Source of the DNA: Dokdonella koreensis DS-123
GTDB taxonomy: Bacteria > Pseudomonadota > Gammaproteobacteria > Xanthomonadales > Rhodanobacteraceae
Assembly (NCBI RefSeq): GCF_001632775.1
Contig: NZ_CP015249.1
Span: 3,390,686-3,454,685 of the forward strand
Direction: 5' to 3'
Length of the DNA stretch: 64,000 nt
In this document: positions 1 to 11,302 of the stretch, one piece after another
Layout of the letters: each line of letters begins with the position of its first letter
Position numbering within the stretch: position 1 is the first letter of the stretch
The notes under the pieces: model-generated
The model's input: only the letters and a program-made list of their open reading frames with translations
Database searches by the model: none
Told to the model about the DNA's origin: nothing
Made by a program: the position numbers and the translations under genes

Positions 1-380
1 AGGCCGAGGTGGGTCCGCTCGGGAATCGGCAGCTGCAGCGCATCGACCAGGTCGACGCGCTGCCAGTCACCGCCGCGCTTCTCGGCGCCGGCTTCCCGGG
101 CCCGGTCCACCAGGATGTGGCGCATCATGCGACCGGCCGTGTTGAACAGGTGCGCGCTGCTCTCGATGTCGACACGGCCGCCGCCGAGCAGGCGCACGAA
201 GACATCGTGCAGCAGGGCCGTGGGCTGCAGCGTCGCCTGGCGGTTCTCGCGCGCCAGCAGCCGCGCGGCCATCGCACGCAGGTCGGCGTAGACCAGCGGC
301 AGCAGCCGGTCGAGCGCATCCGCCTCGCCCGCCTGCCATTGCCGGATGAGCTGGGTGACTTCGCTGGAAGTGGCTGACAC
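1..380 (-). CDS. ECF-type RNA polymerase sigma factor, N-terminal part (gene runs off the window)
   Basis: Reading the minus strand from a GTG at 380 gives an open frame to the window edge. It contains the segments EVTQLIRQWQAGEADALDRL, VYADLRAMAARLLARE, QPTALLHDVFVRLLGG and FNTAGRMMRHILVDRAR. These are the region-2 hallmarks of the ECF sigma subfamily often labelled TIGR02999 (Sig-70, ECF-like). About 126 residues are visible; the region-4 DNA-binding half lies beyond position 1. A second in-frame GTG four codons upstream (390-392) is possible, and neither start has a convincing ribosome binding site. Such factors direct core polymerase to a small regulon and in this order often sit beside a serine/threonine kinase gene, which cannot be checked here. 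The frame is not among ordinary ATG-initiated ORFs because it is partial and starts with GTG. Confidence 0.8.
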   Translation of the reverse strand, partial: MSATSSEVTQLIRQWQAGEADALDRLLPLVYADLRAMAARLLARENRQATLQPTALLHDVFVRLLGGGRVDIESSAHLFNTAGRMMRHILVDRAREAGAEKRGGDWQRVDLVDALQLPIPERTHLG

Positions 381-615
381 GGGACGCAGCACGGCTCCGA
401 AGAGGACGCGCGCAGTATTGCGTGCCGGCGCGGACAAGGAAATCCCGCGCAAGACCGGGCAGGTCGTCCGTTACCTGCCCGGCGTACACGCGCCGGCAGG
501 TGCCGGCGCTTCGTTCGCGGACCGGCCCTGCAGCGGCACGGTCAGCACCCCAGTCCCCCTGGAGAACGGGACGCGCATGCCCGGCCTCGGCCCGGCGCGG
601 CGTCGAAACGGTCGC
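381..615. other. intergenic region, no gene seen
   Basis: This stretch separates two minus-strand genes. I see no supported ORF, no hairpin followed by a T-run and no RNA gene. It should contain the promoter of the ECF sigma gene, but no convincing -35/-10 pair stands out. Confidence 0.4.
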
Positions 616-2691
616 TCACGGCACGATCTCGATGCGGTTCACCGCACCCGACAGATCGCGCTTGAGCGTGATCCACAGCTCCTGCGCGCCGGGTCGCGGC
701 GACGGCAGCCAGTCCTGGTCGCGCACAAGGACCGCGCCGTTCAGCCGCAGCGTAGCCGGCAGGCTGCCGCCGTACTGGCGCAGCACCAGCAGCGGATGGC
801 GCAGCATACCGCTGGCGACGGCGATGTTCGCATCGAGCCGGTTGGCCGCCGCGACGAACGTCAGCGCCCCGTAGACGGCATCGTAGCCCGGGGGTGCATA
901 GGTTTGGGTGGTGGCATCGGCGACGCCGGCCGGCCCGCTGGTCGCGACGCTGCCGATCGTGGCGCTCAGGCTCAGGCCCTGGATCGTCTCGATCTGCGCG
1001 ACCTGCGCGCCGACCGGGTCGGCACTGTGGGTGCCGAAGACGATGTAGGTGGCGTAGCTCTTCCTCGGCCAGCCGGGCGCCATCGGGTCCCCCGGCAGCG
1101 CCGTGCCGTTGGCCGAGCCGCCGTAGTAGGCGTTGCCGCGGATGCGGTACTGCGCCTGGCCGAGGAAGCCGAAGTTGGTACCCCAGGCGATCCGCGCGCT
1201 GCGGGTGGAATTGCCGCCGGACAACGAGTAGTTGACGGTCTGGAACGGCCAGTTGTAGTTGCACGGCATCAGGTGGTTGCCGGGGCAGCCGCTGACCTGG
1301 CCGCTGGTGCGCATCCACAGGTCCTGGCCCCAGTAGCCGCCGGCATCCTGCTGGTCGATCGTCTCGCTCTGGACGATGCCCATCGTCGCGTCGACCGCCG
1401 TGGTCCACAGCTTGGCGTAGGGCACCGTATTGGGCTGGTTCCAGGTCCAGGCGCTGGCGAGGGTCAGGGGATCGGTGCTGCTGGTGAAGCGGTAGCGGTC
1501 GCCCCAGCCGGTACCGGCGATCAGGCTGCGCGCGCCATCGCTGGCGGCGCCGTCGATGCGCAGCTCGCCGTACGGCGCCCGCGAATCGTCGGCCAGCCGG
1601 CCGACCGGCACGGCCGACAGATCCCAGGTGATCGACCACAGCGGGTGGTCGCGGCCGTTGGCGAACACCCAGTCGATCGTGACCGGCACGTCGTGGCGCG
1701 CGGCCGGCGCGCTGACCGTGCAATAGCGCGGGTAGGCCTGCGTGAAGCGGAAGATCGCATGGTGGCGCCCCTCGAACACGCGCTGGAACTGGCCGGGCGT
1801 GAAATGGCCGAGGCTGGAGGAATCCCCCTCGCCGGTGCATGCGGCGGCGTCGGTAGGGTGCGAGACGACATAGCCGAAGCCGCCGGCGCCGCCGCCGACC
1901 GCACGCAGCGTGCGGGTGGCCGCGCCCACCTGGTAGCGGAACTCGCGCAGCTCGCCACCGCGGCTGCCGTCGGCCGCGGTGCCGGCGTTGTTGTGCGCCA
2001 GCGTGGCCGAGCGCGGCAGGCCGGCCCGGTCGGTCCAGGCGAAGCGGTCGCCGGACAGCCCGTCGATCGCGACGCCGTGCTCGATCGCGAGCCCGCCCGC
2101 CGGCGGCGGGCCGCTGCCCTCGAAGCCGTCCGCGAAGACCGGGTCGACCACGGCGCTGCCCTCCACCAGGCGCACCTCGTCGACATGGACGCGCTGCGGG
2201 TTGGCCGGTGCACGGCCGCTGGCATCGACCAGGTCGATGCGGTCGAACGCGCCGGCGTAGGCCAGCGGCGGGTCGGCCAGGCGCACCACCACCTCGCGGT
2301 ACTGGCCGGCCGCAACGGCGCCGCCGGCGACGAAACCGTCCAGCGCCGCCTCGGCGACGGCCGCGCCGGCCGACTGCAATACCAGGCGGAACTGCTCGCC
2401 GCCGGCTTCGCCGCGAATCCAGAAGCGCAGCTGCGGGTACGCACCCGCGCTGACCGGCTGGCCGGGGCGGGCGAACGAAAGCCCCTGCCAGGAATGCGCA
2501 CGGAACGCGATCGCCTGCGTGCCGGCGTGTACCGGCGCCGGCACCTGGAGGTCGACCTCGCCCCAGGACCAGTTCTGGAAGCCGTTGCGCAGGGCGTCGT
2601 CGTAGACGACCAGATCGGCCTGTGCCGGCATCGCGGCGCCCAGCGCCGCCACGAAAAGCCCCCAGCCTCCCCACGACGGCATCCGTTTCAT
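616..2691 (-). CDS. secreted two-module protein with an internal FADGFE motif
   Basis: 691 residues. Residues 1-25 form a signal peptide (KR, hydrophobic GLFVAALGAAM, cleavage after PAQA). Residues 26-180 form a beta-rich module with YDDALRNGFQNWSWGEVDLQ and a following RFWIRGEAGG segment; this resembles the jelly-roll carbohydrate-binding modules of secreted glycanases (inferred from general character only). VFADGFE at 185-191 matches the C-terminal tail of several other exported proteins in this window, but here it sits before a low-complexity GSGPPPAGG linker. The remaining 490 residues are rich in Trp, Tyr and Asn and not recognised; there is no clear catalytic signature. The protein is predicted to be extracellular. 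It is monocistronic, divergent from aceE. The arrangement suggests fusion of a tailed protein to a second domain. Function is unknown. Confidence 0.75.
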   Translation of the reverse strand: MKRMPSWGGWGLFVAALGAAMPAQADLVVYDDALRNGFQNWSWGEVDLQVPAPVHAGTQAIAFRAHSWQGLSFARPGQPVSAGAYPQLRFWIRGEAGGEQFRLVLQSAGAAVAEAALDGFVAGGAVAAGQYREVVVRLADPPLAYAGAFDRIDLVDASGRAPANPQRVHVDEVRLVEGSAVVDPVFADGFEGSGPPPAGGLAIEHGVAIDGLSGDRFAWTDRAGLPRSATLAHNNAGTAADGSRGGELREFRYQVGAATRTLRAVGGGAGGFGYVVSHPTDAAACTGEGDSSSLGHFTPGQFQRVFEGRHHAIFRFTQAYPRYCTVSAPAARHDVPVTIDWVFANGRDHPLWSITWDLSAVPVGRLADDSRAPYGELRIDGAASDGARSLIAGTGWGDRYRFTSSTDPLTLASAWTWNQPNTVPYAKLWTTAVDATMGIVQSETIDQQDAGGYWGQDLWMRTSGQVSGCPGNHLMPCNYNWPFQTVNYSLSGGNSTRSARIAWGTNFGFLGQAQYRIRGNAYYGGSANGTALPGDPMAPGWPRKSYATYIVFGTHSADPVGAQVAQIETIQGLSLSATIGSVATSGPAGVADATTQTYAPPGYDAVYGALTFVAAANRLDANIAVASGMLRHPLLVLRQYGGSLPATLRLNGAVLVRDQDWLPSPRPGAQELWITLKRDLSGAVNRIEIVP

Positions 2692-2810
2692 GCGCCCCCC
2701 TTTGATTCGTGCGATCGCGGCCCGACGTCCGCCCTGCCCGGGATACGGGAAATCACGCCCGCAGCGGCCATCCTAGCTTCGCACGGCGGCCTGTGGACGC
2801 CGCGACCCGC

Positions 2811-2816
2811 TAGAAT
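2811..2816 (+). promoter_or_regulatory. probable -10 element (TAGAAT) of aceE
   Basis: TAGAAT lies 65 nt upstream of the aceE start, inside CTAGAATGGGCGG. The same CTAGAAT heptamer precedes the genes starting at 21720 and 32923. No good -35 is visible 17 nt upstream. Confidence 0.4.
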
Positions 2817-2881
2817 GGGCGGTACGTCATTCAATCCAGCATCGATCGAGCCGCGCCGACAGCGGCCGCGGAGGGCAGTAC

Positions 2882-5605
<2,724 letters not shown>

Positions 5606-5610
5606 GCGCC

Positions 5611-6189
5611 GTGGGCGCTTCCGGCACCGCGCCGGAACGCGCCACGGCGGCGCCGGCCGCCGATGGGCCGGCCCCGCTGTTCCAGCGCCTGCTCGGCGAG
5701 CGGGCGCTGGCCGCCCTGCCGGCACGCGTGCAGCGGATCCATCGCGCCGATCGGTCGCGCGACTATGCCGGCCAGGCGCAGGTCACGCGTGGCACCACGC
5801 GCTTCTCGCGGCTGTGCGGCCGCCTGCTGCGGTTGCCGCCGGACGTCCTCCATCCGCTGTCGGTGCGGATCGTGCCGGGTGCGACAGGCGAGCGCTGGAC
5901 CCGCCGGTTCGGCCCGCACCGGCTCGCGTCGGCGCTGTCGGCCCGCGGCGGTTGCCTGGTCGAGCGGATCGGCCCGGTCGCGCTGGCGTTCCGGCTCGCC
6001 GTTCGCGAAGGAACCCTGCAATGGGCGCTGGAACGCGTGCGCGTGGCGGGCGTGCCAGTACCGTGCGCCCTGCTCGACGTGAATGCGCGCGAGTACGTGC
6101 ACGCCGGCCGCTACCGGTTCGAGGTCACGGTCCGGCTCCCGCGCGGCGCGCTGCTGATCGCCTATGCGGGATGGCTCGATGTCGATTGA
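5611..6189 (+). CDS. DUF4166 domain protein
   Basis: 192 residues if started at GTG 5611, five bases after the aceE stop; an in-frame GTG at 5563, overlapping aceE, is the alternative. Neither has a good ribosome binding site. The body fits DUF4166 as I know it: PLFQRLLGERALAALPARVQ, then AGQAQVTRGTTRFSRLCGRL, LPPDVLHPLSVRI, GERWTRRFG, and a final RFEVTVRLPRGALLIAYAGW. No signal peptide or membrane span is evident. DUF4166 occurs alone or fused to saccharopine-dehydrogenase-like or NAD-epimerase modules, and its biochemical role is not established. It overlaps the next gene by 11 nt and so is probably translated together with it, downstream of aceE. Confidence 0.8.
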   Translation: MGASGTAPERATAAPAADGPAPLFQRLLGERALAALPARVQRIHRADRSRDYAGQAQVTRGTTRFSRLCGRLLRLPPDVLHPLSVRIVPGATGERWTRRFGPHRLASALSARGGCLVERIGPVALAFRLAVREGTLQWALERVRVAGVPVPCALLDVNAREYVHAGRYRFEVTVRLPRGALLIAYAGWLDVD

Positions 6190-6583
6190 AGCTCCCGTCA
6201 TCGTCTTCGACGGTAACTGCCTGCTGTGCAGCCGCAGCGTGCGCTTCGTGCTGCGGCACGATCGCGCGCACCGCTTTCGCTTCGCCGCCCAGCAAGGCGT
6301 CAGCGGCCAGGCGCTGCTCGCGCGGCACGGTCTCGACCCGGCCGATCCCCCGTCCTTCCTGCTGGTCGAGGACGGGCACGGCCATCTCGAAAGCGAGGCT
6401 CTGCTGCGCGTGCTGCGGGGCCTCGGCGGTGGCTGGCGGCTGGCGGGCCTGCTGCGTGCCGTGCCGCGGCCGCTGCGCGACGCCGCCTATCGATGGATCG
6501 CACGCAACCGCTATCGCTGGTTCGGCCGCAGCGACGCCTGCCTGGTACCCGGGCCGGACGTGGCCGCCCGCTTCCTGCCGTGA
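6179..6583 (+). CDS. DCC family thiol-disulfide oxidoreductase (DUF393)
   Basis: 134 residues from ATG 6179; an in-frame ATG at 6164 would add five residues. The N-terminal VIVFDGNCLLCSRSVRFVLR carries the DxxCxxC motif that names the DCC family, followed by a thioredoxin-like fold region and the typical segments FRFAAQQG, FLLVEDG, SEALLRVLRGL and YRWIARNRYRWFGRSDAC. The two Cys of CLLC would form the redox centre. Family members are small cytoplasmic or membrane-associated proteins with poorly defined substrates. The start overlaps the end of the DUF4166 gene, indicating translational coupling. These two domains are common neighbours in proteobacteria, hinting at a shared, unknown role. Confidence 0.85.
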   Translation: MSIEAPVIVFDGNCLLCSRSVRFVLRHDRAHRFRFAAQQGVSGQALLARHGLDPADPPSFLLVEDGHGHLESEALLRVLRGLGGGWRLAGLLRAVPRPLRDAAYRWIARNRYRWFGRSDACLVPGPDVAARFLP

Positions 6584-6649
6584 AACCGGGTTGACGCGAG
6601 CCGGGCTGGCGGCCAGCATCGAACGTCCCCGACACCGAGTGACGATCCG

Positions 6650-7180
6650 ATGTCCGAGAATCCCAGGCTGCCGGCCGCGTGCCTCCTTCTGGCGCTGGCC
6701 GTCGCCGGCGGCGTTTCGCCCGGCGCGCGCGCTGCCGAACCGCCGTCCTCGCCACCTCCTGCACGGGAAGCCCCGATGACCCAGCACGCCCAAGGCCTCT
6801 TCGACGTCAAGCTCAGCCCGCTGGACCTGCACGACAAGGCCGGCGGCGACGCGCGCCGCGGCCGGATGGCGCTCGACAAGACCTTCCACGGCGACCTGGA
6901 CGCCACCGGCAGCGGCGAGATGCTGACCGCGGCCGGCGACGCCCAGGGCTCGGCCGGCTACGTCGCGATCGAGCGCGTCACCGGCACGCTGCACGGCCGC
7001 AGCGGCAGCTTCGCGCTGCAGCACAGCGGCACGCTGACGCGCGGCACGCCGGAACTGAGCATCACCGTGGTCCCCGATTCGGGCACCGGCGCGCTCGCGG
7101 GCATCAGCGGCCGCATGACGATCACGATCAGCGACGGCAAGCACCACTACGATTTCCGGTACACGCTGCCGCAGCCCTGA
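6650..7180 (+). CDS. DUF3224 family protein with signal peptide
   Basis: 176 residues. The first ~30 residues ([22 protein letters not shown]) look like a signal peptide, so the protein is probably periplasmic. The rest is a DUF3224 domain: a small beta-barrel with [59 protein letters not shown] and [14 protein letters not shown]. Most DUF3224 proteins lack a leader and start near the Met of [12 protein letters not shown] (6776), so an internal start giving a 134-residue cytoplasmic protein cannot be excluded. Related folds occur in allene oxide cyclase-like lipocalins; function is unknown. It ends 33 nt from the convergent otsA gene. Confidence 0.8.
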   Translation: MSENPRLPAACLLLALAVAGGVSPGARAAEPPSSPPPAREAPMTQHAQGLFDVKLSPLDLHDKAGGDARRGRMALDKTFHGDLDATGSGEMLTAAGDAQGSAGYVAIERVTGTLHGRSGSFALQHSGTLTRGTPELSITVVPDSGTGALAGISGRMTITISDGKHHYDFRYTLPQP

Positions 7181-7213
7181 ACGCGGCGGCCTCACCACCG
7201 CAACGCGCCGCGC

Positions 7214-8581
7214 TCAGCCGGCGTCGAGCGCAGCGAGGAAGGCATCGCGCCAGGCGGCGATGTCGTGCGTGCGCAGCCAGTCGAACATCGTCTGCCAGCG
7301 CGCCCGGCGCTCGGCCAGCGGCATCGCCAGTGCCTGCTCGATCGCCTCGGCGGTGTCGTCGACGTCGTGCGGGTTGACCAGCAGCGCGCCGGCCAGTTCG
7401 TTGGCGGAACCGGCGAAGCGCGACAGCACGAGCACGCCGGGGTCGTCCGCGCCCTGCGCGGCGACGAACTCCTTGGCGACCAGGTTCATGCCGTCGCGCA
7501 GCGGCGTCACCAGGCCGATCTGGGCCACGCGGTAGTAGCCCGACAGCGTGGCCTGCTGGAAGCTGCGGTTGATGTAGCGGATCGGCACCCAGTCCGGCTC
7601 GGCGTACTGGCCGTTGGTGGCGCCGGCCATGCGTTCGAGCCGCTCGCGCAGCTCGCGGTACTCGGGCACGTCCTCGCGCGAGAGCGGGGCGATCTGCATC
7701 ATCGACACCTGGCGGCGGCGCTCGGCATGCCGCGCCAGGAAGCGGCCGAATGCCTCGAAGCGCTCGGGCAGGCCCTTGGAGTAGTCCAGGCGGTCCACGC
7801 CGATCGCCAGCGCGCGCCCCTGCAGGCTGCTGACCAGGCCGCGCGTGGCGGCATTGGTCGAGCCGGACGTGGCCAGGCGGGCGATCAGGGCGGTATCGAT
7901 GCTGATCGGGAACGCGCCGATGCGGAAGCGGCGACCGCCCGGCGTGAGGATCAGGCGGCCGTCGGCGGTCGACGCCCCGCACTCGCGAACGAAGTAGTCG
8001 GCCAGCGCGTGCCGGTCGGCCTCGGTCTGCAGGCCGACGAGATCGTAGTCGGCCAGCGACTCCACCAGCCGGCGATGCCCCGGCAGCATCGCCATCAGTT
8101 CCGGCGCCGGCAACGGGATGTGCAGGAAGAAGCCGATCCTCGCGCCGACGCCGAGCGCGCGCAGCTCGCTGGCGAGCGGGATCAGGTGATAGTCGTGGAC
8201 CCAGACGGTGTCGTCCTCGCGCAGCAGCCGCGCCAGCTGCGCCGCGAATCGCCGGTTGACGCGCAGGTACCCTTCCAGGTTCGCGCGGCTGAACTCCACC
8301 AGGTTCGGCTGGTAGTGGAACAGCGGCCACAGCGCGCGGTTGGCATAGCCGAGGTAGTAGGCCTCGTAGTCGGCGCGGCCGAGGTCGGTCAGCGCGTAGG
8401 TGATCGCGCCCTGCGCTTCCATCTTCGGCGCGTCGGCCGGTGCCGCGACGACGCGCCCGCTCCAGCCGAACCACAGCCCCCCGCGCTGCGACAGCGCCGC
8501 ATGCATCGCCGCCGCCAGGCCGCCGGCGCGCCGCTCGCGCGGCACGGCGACGCGGTTGGAGACGACGACCAGGCGCCCCAT
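7214..8581 (-). CDS. otsA: trehalose-6-phosphate synthase (GT20)
   Basis: 455 residues from ATG 8581. It transfers glucose from a nucleotide sugar to glucose-6-phosphate, giving trehalose-6-phosphate in the cytoplasm. Recognisable GT20 motifs: [20 protein letters not shown] at the N-terminus with the GG donor loop, the WFGWSG segment, [45 protein letters not shown], and [17 protein letters not shown]. The length is typical of OtsA (455-475). It is the last gene of a minus-strand otsB-GH15-otsA series, 43 nt after the GH15 stop. An in-frame extension upstream to 8794 overlaps the GH15 gene and is not supported. The gene is distinct from the fused GT20 at 24123-26441. Confidence 0.95.
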   Translation of the reverse strand: MGRLVVVSNRVAVPRERRAGGLAAAMHAALSQRGGLWFGWSGRVVAAPADAPKMEAQGAITYALTDLGRADYEAYYLGYANRALWPLFHYQPNLVEFSRANLEGYLRVNRRFAAQLARLLREDDTVWVHDYHLIPLASELRALGVGARIGFFLHIPLPAPELMAMLPGHRRLVESLADYDLVGLQTEADRHALADYFVRECGASTADGRLILTPGGRRFRIGAFPISIDTALIARLATSGSTNAATRGLVSSLQGRALAIGVDRLDYSKGLPERFEAFGRFLARHAERRRQVSMMQIAPLSREDVPEYRELRERLERMAGATNGQYAEPDWVPIRYINRSFQQATLSGYYRVAQIGLVTPLRDGMNLVAKEFVAAQGADDPGVLVLSRFAGSANELAGALLVNPHDVDDTAEAIEQALAMPLAERRARWQTMFDWLRTHDIAAWRDAFLAALDAG

Positions 8582-8624
8582 CACCGCCGTCCCGCATGTG
8601 CCGCGCCGGACCGGAAGGCGGCGT

Positions 8625-10409
8625 TCACGACAGCTCCTCCCAGCTGCGCGACAAGCGCATCGCCGCATTGACCAGGCCGACCAGCGAATAGGTCTGCGGG
8701 AAGTTGCCCCACAGTTCGCCGGTCGCCGGGGCGATGTCCTCGGACAGCAGGCCCAGCGCGTTGCGCTGGGACAGCAGCTTCTCGAACAGCGCACGCGCCT
8801 CCTCGCGCCGCCCGATCGCCGCCAGCGCGTCGACGTACCAGAAGCTGCAGATCGTGAAGCCGGTCTCCGGCATGCCGAAGTCGTCGGCCGCGATGTAGCG
8901 GAACAGGTGGTGGCCGCGTGCCAGCGCCGCGCCGATCGCCTCGACGGTCGCCACGTAGCGCGGGTCGGTGGCGCCGACGAAACCCAGCTCGGCCAGCAGC
9001 AGCAGGCTGGCGTCCAGCCCGCTGCCGTCGAAGACGTCGACGAAATGGCCGCGCTGCGGATGGACCGCGCGTTCCAGGATCTTCATGCGCATCGCGTCGG
9101 CGCGCGCACGCCAGTGGCCGGCGCGGTCGGCCAGCCCGAGATGGCCGGCGATGCGCGCCAGGCGATCGCAGCCGGCCCAGCAGGTCACGCTCGAATAGGT
9201 GTGCACCGAGGCGCGCCCGCGGAACTCCCAGAGTCCCGCATCGGGCTGGTCGTAGAGCCGCCAGGCCGCCTCGCCGGCCGGTTCCAGGCGCCGGAATGCC
9301 GCGGCGTCGCCGGCGGCGACCAGGCGCCGGTCGAAGAACAGCTGCGTCGCCGCCAGTACCACGCTGCCGTGGACGTCGTGCTGGGTCTGGCGCCAGGCGT
9401 CGTTGCCGATCCGCACCGGCCCCATGCCGCGGTAGCCGGCCAGGTGCTCGGCCTCGCGCTCGTGCAGCTCGCGCTCGAAATGGATGCCGTACACCGGTGC
9501 CAAATCACCCTGCCCGGCTGCCAGGTTGAACAGGTAGCGCAGGTACTCCTCCATGCTGCGCGTGGCGCCCAGGCGGTTGAGCGCACGCACGACGAAGGCG
9601 GCGTCGCGCAACCAGCAGTAGCGGTAGTCCCAGTTGCGCACCGTGTGCGCGGCCTCCGGGATCGAGGTGGTCATCGCCGCGACGATGGCGCCGGTGCCTT
9701 CGTACTGGCACAGCTTCAGGGTGATGGCGGCGCGGATCACCGCCTCCTGCCACTCGGCCGGGATCGACAGGTAGCGCACCCACTCGTGCCAGTAGCCGAG
9801 CGTGGCTTCCTGCGCTTCGTGCGCGAAGCGCGCCGGCGACTCGGCCAGCGTCTCGTCGGGACCGAGCACGATGTGGACCGGCCGGTCGAGCAGGAACGGC
9901 AGCTCGTCGGCCAGCATCGGCAGCGGCATGTCGCTGGTCGCGCGCAGCACCAGGCCGTCGAGCAGGAAGCGCACATGGTTGGAGCCGAGCGTGCGTTCCG
10001 GCCGGCGGGCACCGTACCCGGCCAGCGGCCGCAGGCGGACGCGGATGCGCGGCGCGCCGGCAACCGGCCGCAACGTCCGCACCAGGGTCATCGGGTGGAA
10101 CAGGCGGCCGTGCTGCTTGTAGCGCGGCGCGAAGTCGGTGATCTCCACGGCGCTGCCGTCGGCGGACGAAAGGCGGGTGCGCAGCACCGCGCTGTTGTCG
10201 AGGTAGTGCTGGGTCTGGTCCGCCAGGCCGTCGAGCAGCACGTCGAACAGCCCGGCCTCGCCGATCGTCGGTGTCAGCAGGCTGCAGAACACCGGATCGC
10301 CGTCGAACGTCGGCAGGCAGCCCCAGACGATCCGTCCGCGCCGATCGACCAGCGCGCTGACGCCGCCGTTGCCGATGATGCCGAGTTCGAGATCCTGCGG
10401 CTGGCTCAT
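8625..10409 (-). CDS. glycoside hydrolase family 15 protein (glucoamylase/trehalase-like)
   Basis: 594 residues from ATG 10409 (MSQPQDLELGIIGNGGVSAL). The N-terminal domain contains GRIVWGCLPTFDGDPVFCSL; the catalytic (alpha/alpha)6 barrel contains TVRNWDYRYCWLRDAAF, a GH15 hallmark, and later TYSSVTCWAGCDRLARIAGH and a C-terminal WGNFPQTYSLVGLVNAAMRL. There is no signal peptide, so it acts in the cytoplasm. Members of this architecture include trehalases and alpha-glucosidases. Its position between otsB and otsA makes an intracellular role in trehalose or storage-glucan turnover likely, but the substrate cannot be read from the sequence. It starts 7 nt after the otsB stop, so coupling is likely. 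Confidence 0.9.
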   Translation of the reverse strand: MSQPQDLELGIIGNGGVSALVDRRGRIVWGCLPTFDGDPVFCSLLTPTIGEAGLFDVLLDGLADQTQHYLDNSAVLRTRLSSADGSAVEITDFAPRYKQHGRLFHPMTLVRTLRPVAGAPRIRVRLRPLAGYGARRPERTLGSNHVRFLLDGLVLRATSDMPLPMLADELPFLLDRPVHIVLGPDETLAESPARFAHEAQEATLGYWHEWVRYLSIPAEWQEAVIRAAITLKLCQYEGTGAIVAAMTTSIPEAAHTVRNWDYRYCWLRDAAFVVRALNRLGATRSMEEYLRYLFNLAAGQGDLAPVYGIHFERELHEREAEHLAGYRGMGPVRIGNDAWRQTQHDVHGSVVLAATQLFFDRRLVAAGDAAAFRRLEPAGEAAWRLYDQPDAGLWEFRGRASVHTYSSVTCWAGCDRLARIAGHLGLADRAGHWRARADAMRMKILERAVHPQRGHFVDVFDGSGLDASLLLLAELGFVGATDPRYVATVEAIGAALARGHHLFRYIAADDFGMPETGFTICSFWYVDALAAIGRREEARALFEKLLSQRNALGLLSEDIAPATGELWGNFPQTYSLVGLVNAAMRLSRSWEELS

Positions 10410-10416
10410 GCCCTTC

Positions 10417-11202
10417 CTATCCGGTGGCCGGTCCCGGCGCCGAAGCGGCCTCGGCCAGCCAGGCCCGCACCGCGTCCGGCCCGGCCAGCGCATGGCGCGC
10501 CGCACTGGGCCGGCGCGGGCCGACGATCACGCTGCGGCCGCCGAGCGCGTTGACGCGGCGGAAGGCGTGCTCGTCGGTCAGGTCGTCGCCGATCATCCAC
10601 GGCAGGCGGCCGGCGAACGGCGGCTCGCCGAGCAGGCGCACCACCGCCGTTCCCTTGTCGCTGCCCGCCGGGCGAAGCTCGACGACGCGGTTGCCATGCT
10701 GCAACGCGAATCCTGAACCGGCGATGCGCAGGAGGTCCGCAGCGATCGCCTCGACCGCCGCCTGCGCGTGGGGCGCCGCGCGGTAATGCAGCGCGAGCGC
10801 GTCGTGCTTGTCCTCGACCAGCACGCCGGGCCAGCGCTCGGCGAAGCCCCGCAGATGCGCCCGCACCGGGTCCAGACCGGCCGCCGGCGGCGGCGCCTGC
10901 TCGACCACGCCGGCCGGCGTGCGCACCTGTGCGCCGTGCAGGCCGGCGGCGGCAAGCTGCGGCAGGCCGGACAGGCGGTCGATGTCGGCCAGCGGGCGGC
11001 CGCTGACCAGGGCCAGCGCGCCGCCGAGCCGCACGTGCAGCCGCTGCAGCGCCTCGCGCAGTCCGGCAGCGACGACGACATCCTGCGGCCGCAGCGCGAA
11101 GTCCAGCAGCGTGCCGTCCAGGTCCAGGAACAGGGCGGCGTCGGCTGCCAGGGCCGGTGGCGGCGGCAGGCCGCCGGACCGTGTCTCGTGCGTCATCGGC
11201 AT
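10417..11202 (-). CDS. otsB: trehalose-6-phosphate phosphatase
   Basis: 261 residues. HAD-superfamily enzyme that dephosphorylates trehalose-6-phosphate. Motif I is LFLDLDGTLLDF (nucleophile and acid/base Asp pair); motif II is ALVSGRPLADIDRLSG; GLHGAQVRTPAG follows; motif IV is IGDDLTDEHAFRRVN. Length is normal. Start is ATG 11202 (MPMTHETR) or the Met two codons later. With the GH15 and otsA genes it forms a compact trehalose operon; here the phosphatase comes first in transcription. About 100 nt separate it from the upstream APP1-like gene, so an internal promoter is possible. Confidence 0.95.
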   Translation of the reverse strand: MPMTHETRSGGLPPPPALAADAALFLDLDGTLLDFALRPQDVVVAAGLREALQRLHVRLGGALALVSGRPLADIDRLSGLPQLAAAGLHGAQVRTPAGVVEQAPPPAAGLDPVRAHLRGFAERWPGVLVEDKHDALALHYRAAPHAQAAVEAIAADLLRIAGSGFALQHGNRVVELRPAGSDKGTAVVRLLGEPPFAGRLPWMIGDDLTDEHAFRRVNALGGRSVIVGPRRPSAARHALAGPDAVRAWLAEAASAPGPATG

Positions 11203-11302
11203 AGGGGATGGCAGACGCTCGGGCGTCGCCCCGATTCTGCCGCACCGGCGGCGCCGCGCAAACGCACCCCGGCCGCCGGCCGCCGCGGGCTTCCGGCAGT
11301 GT

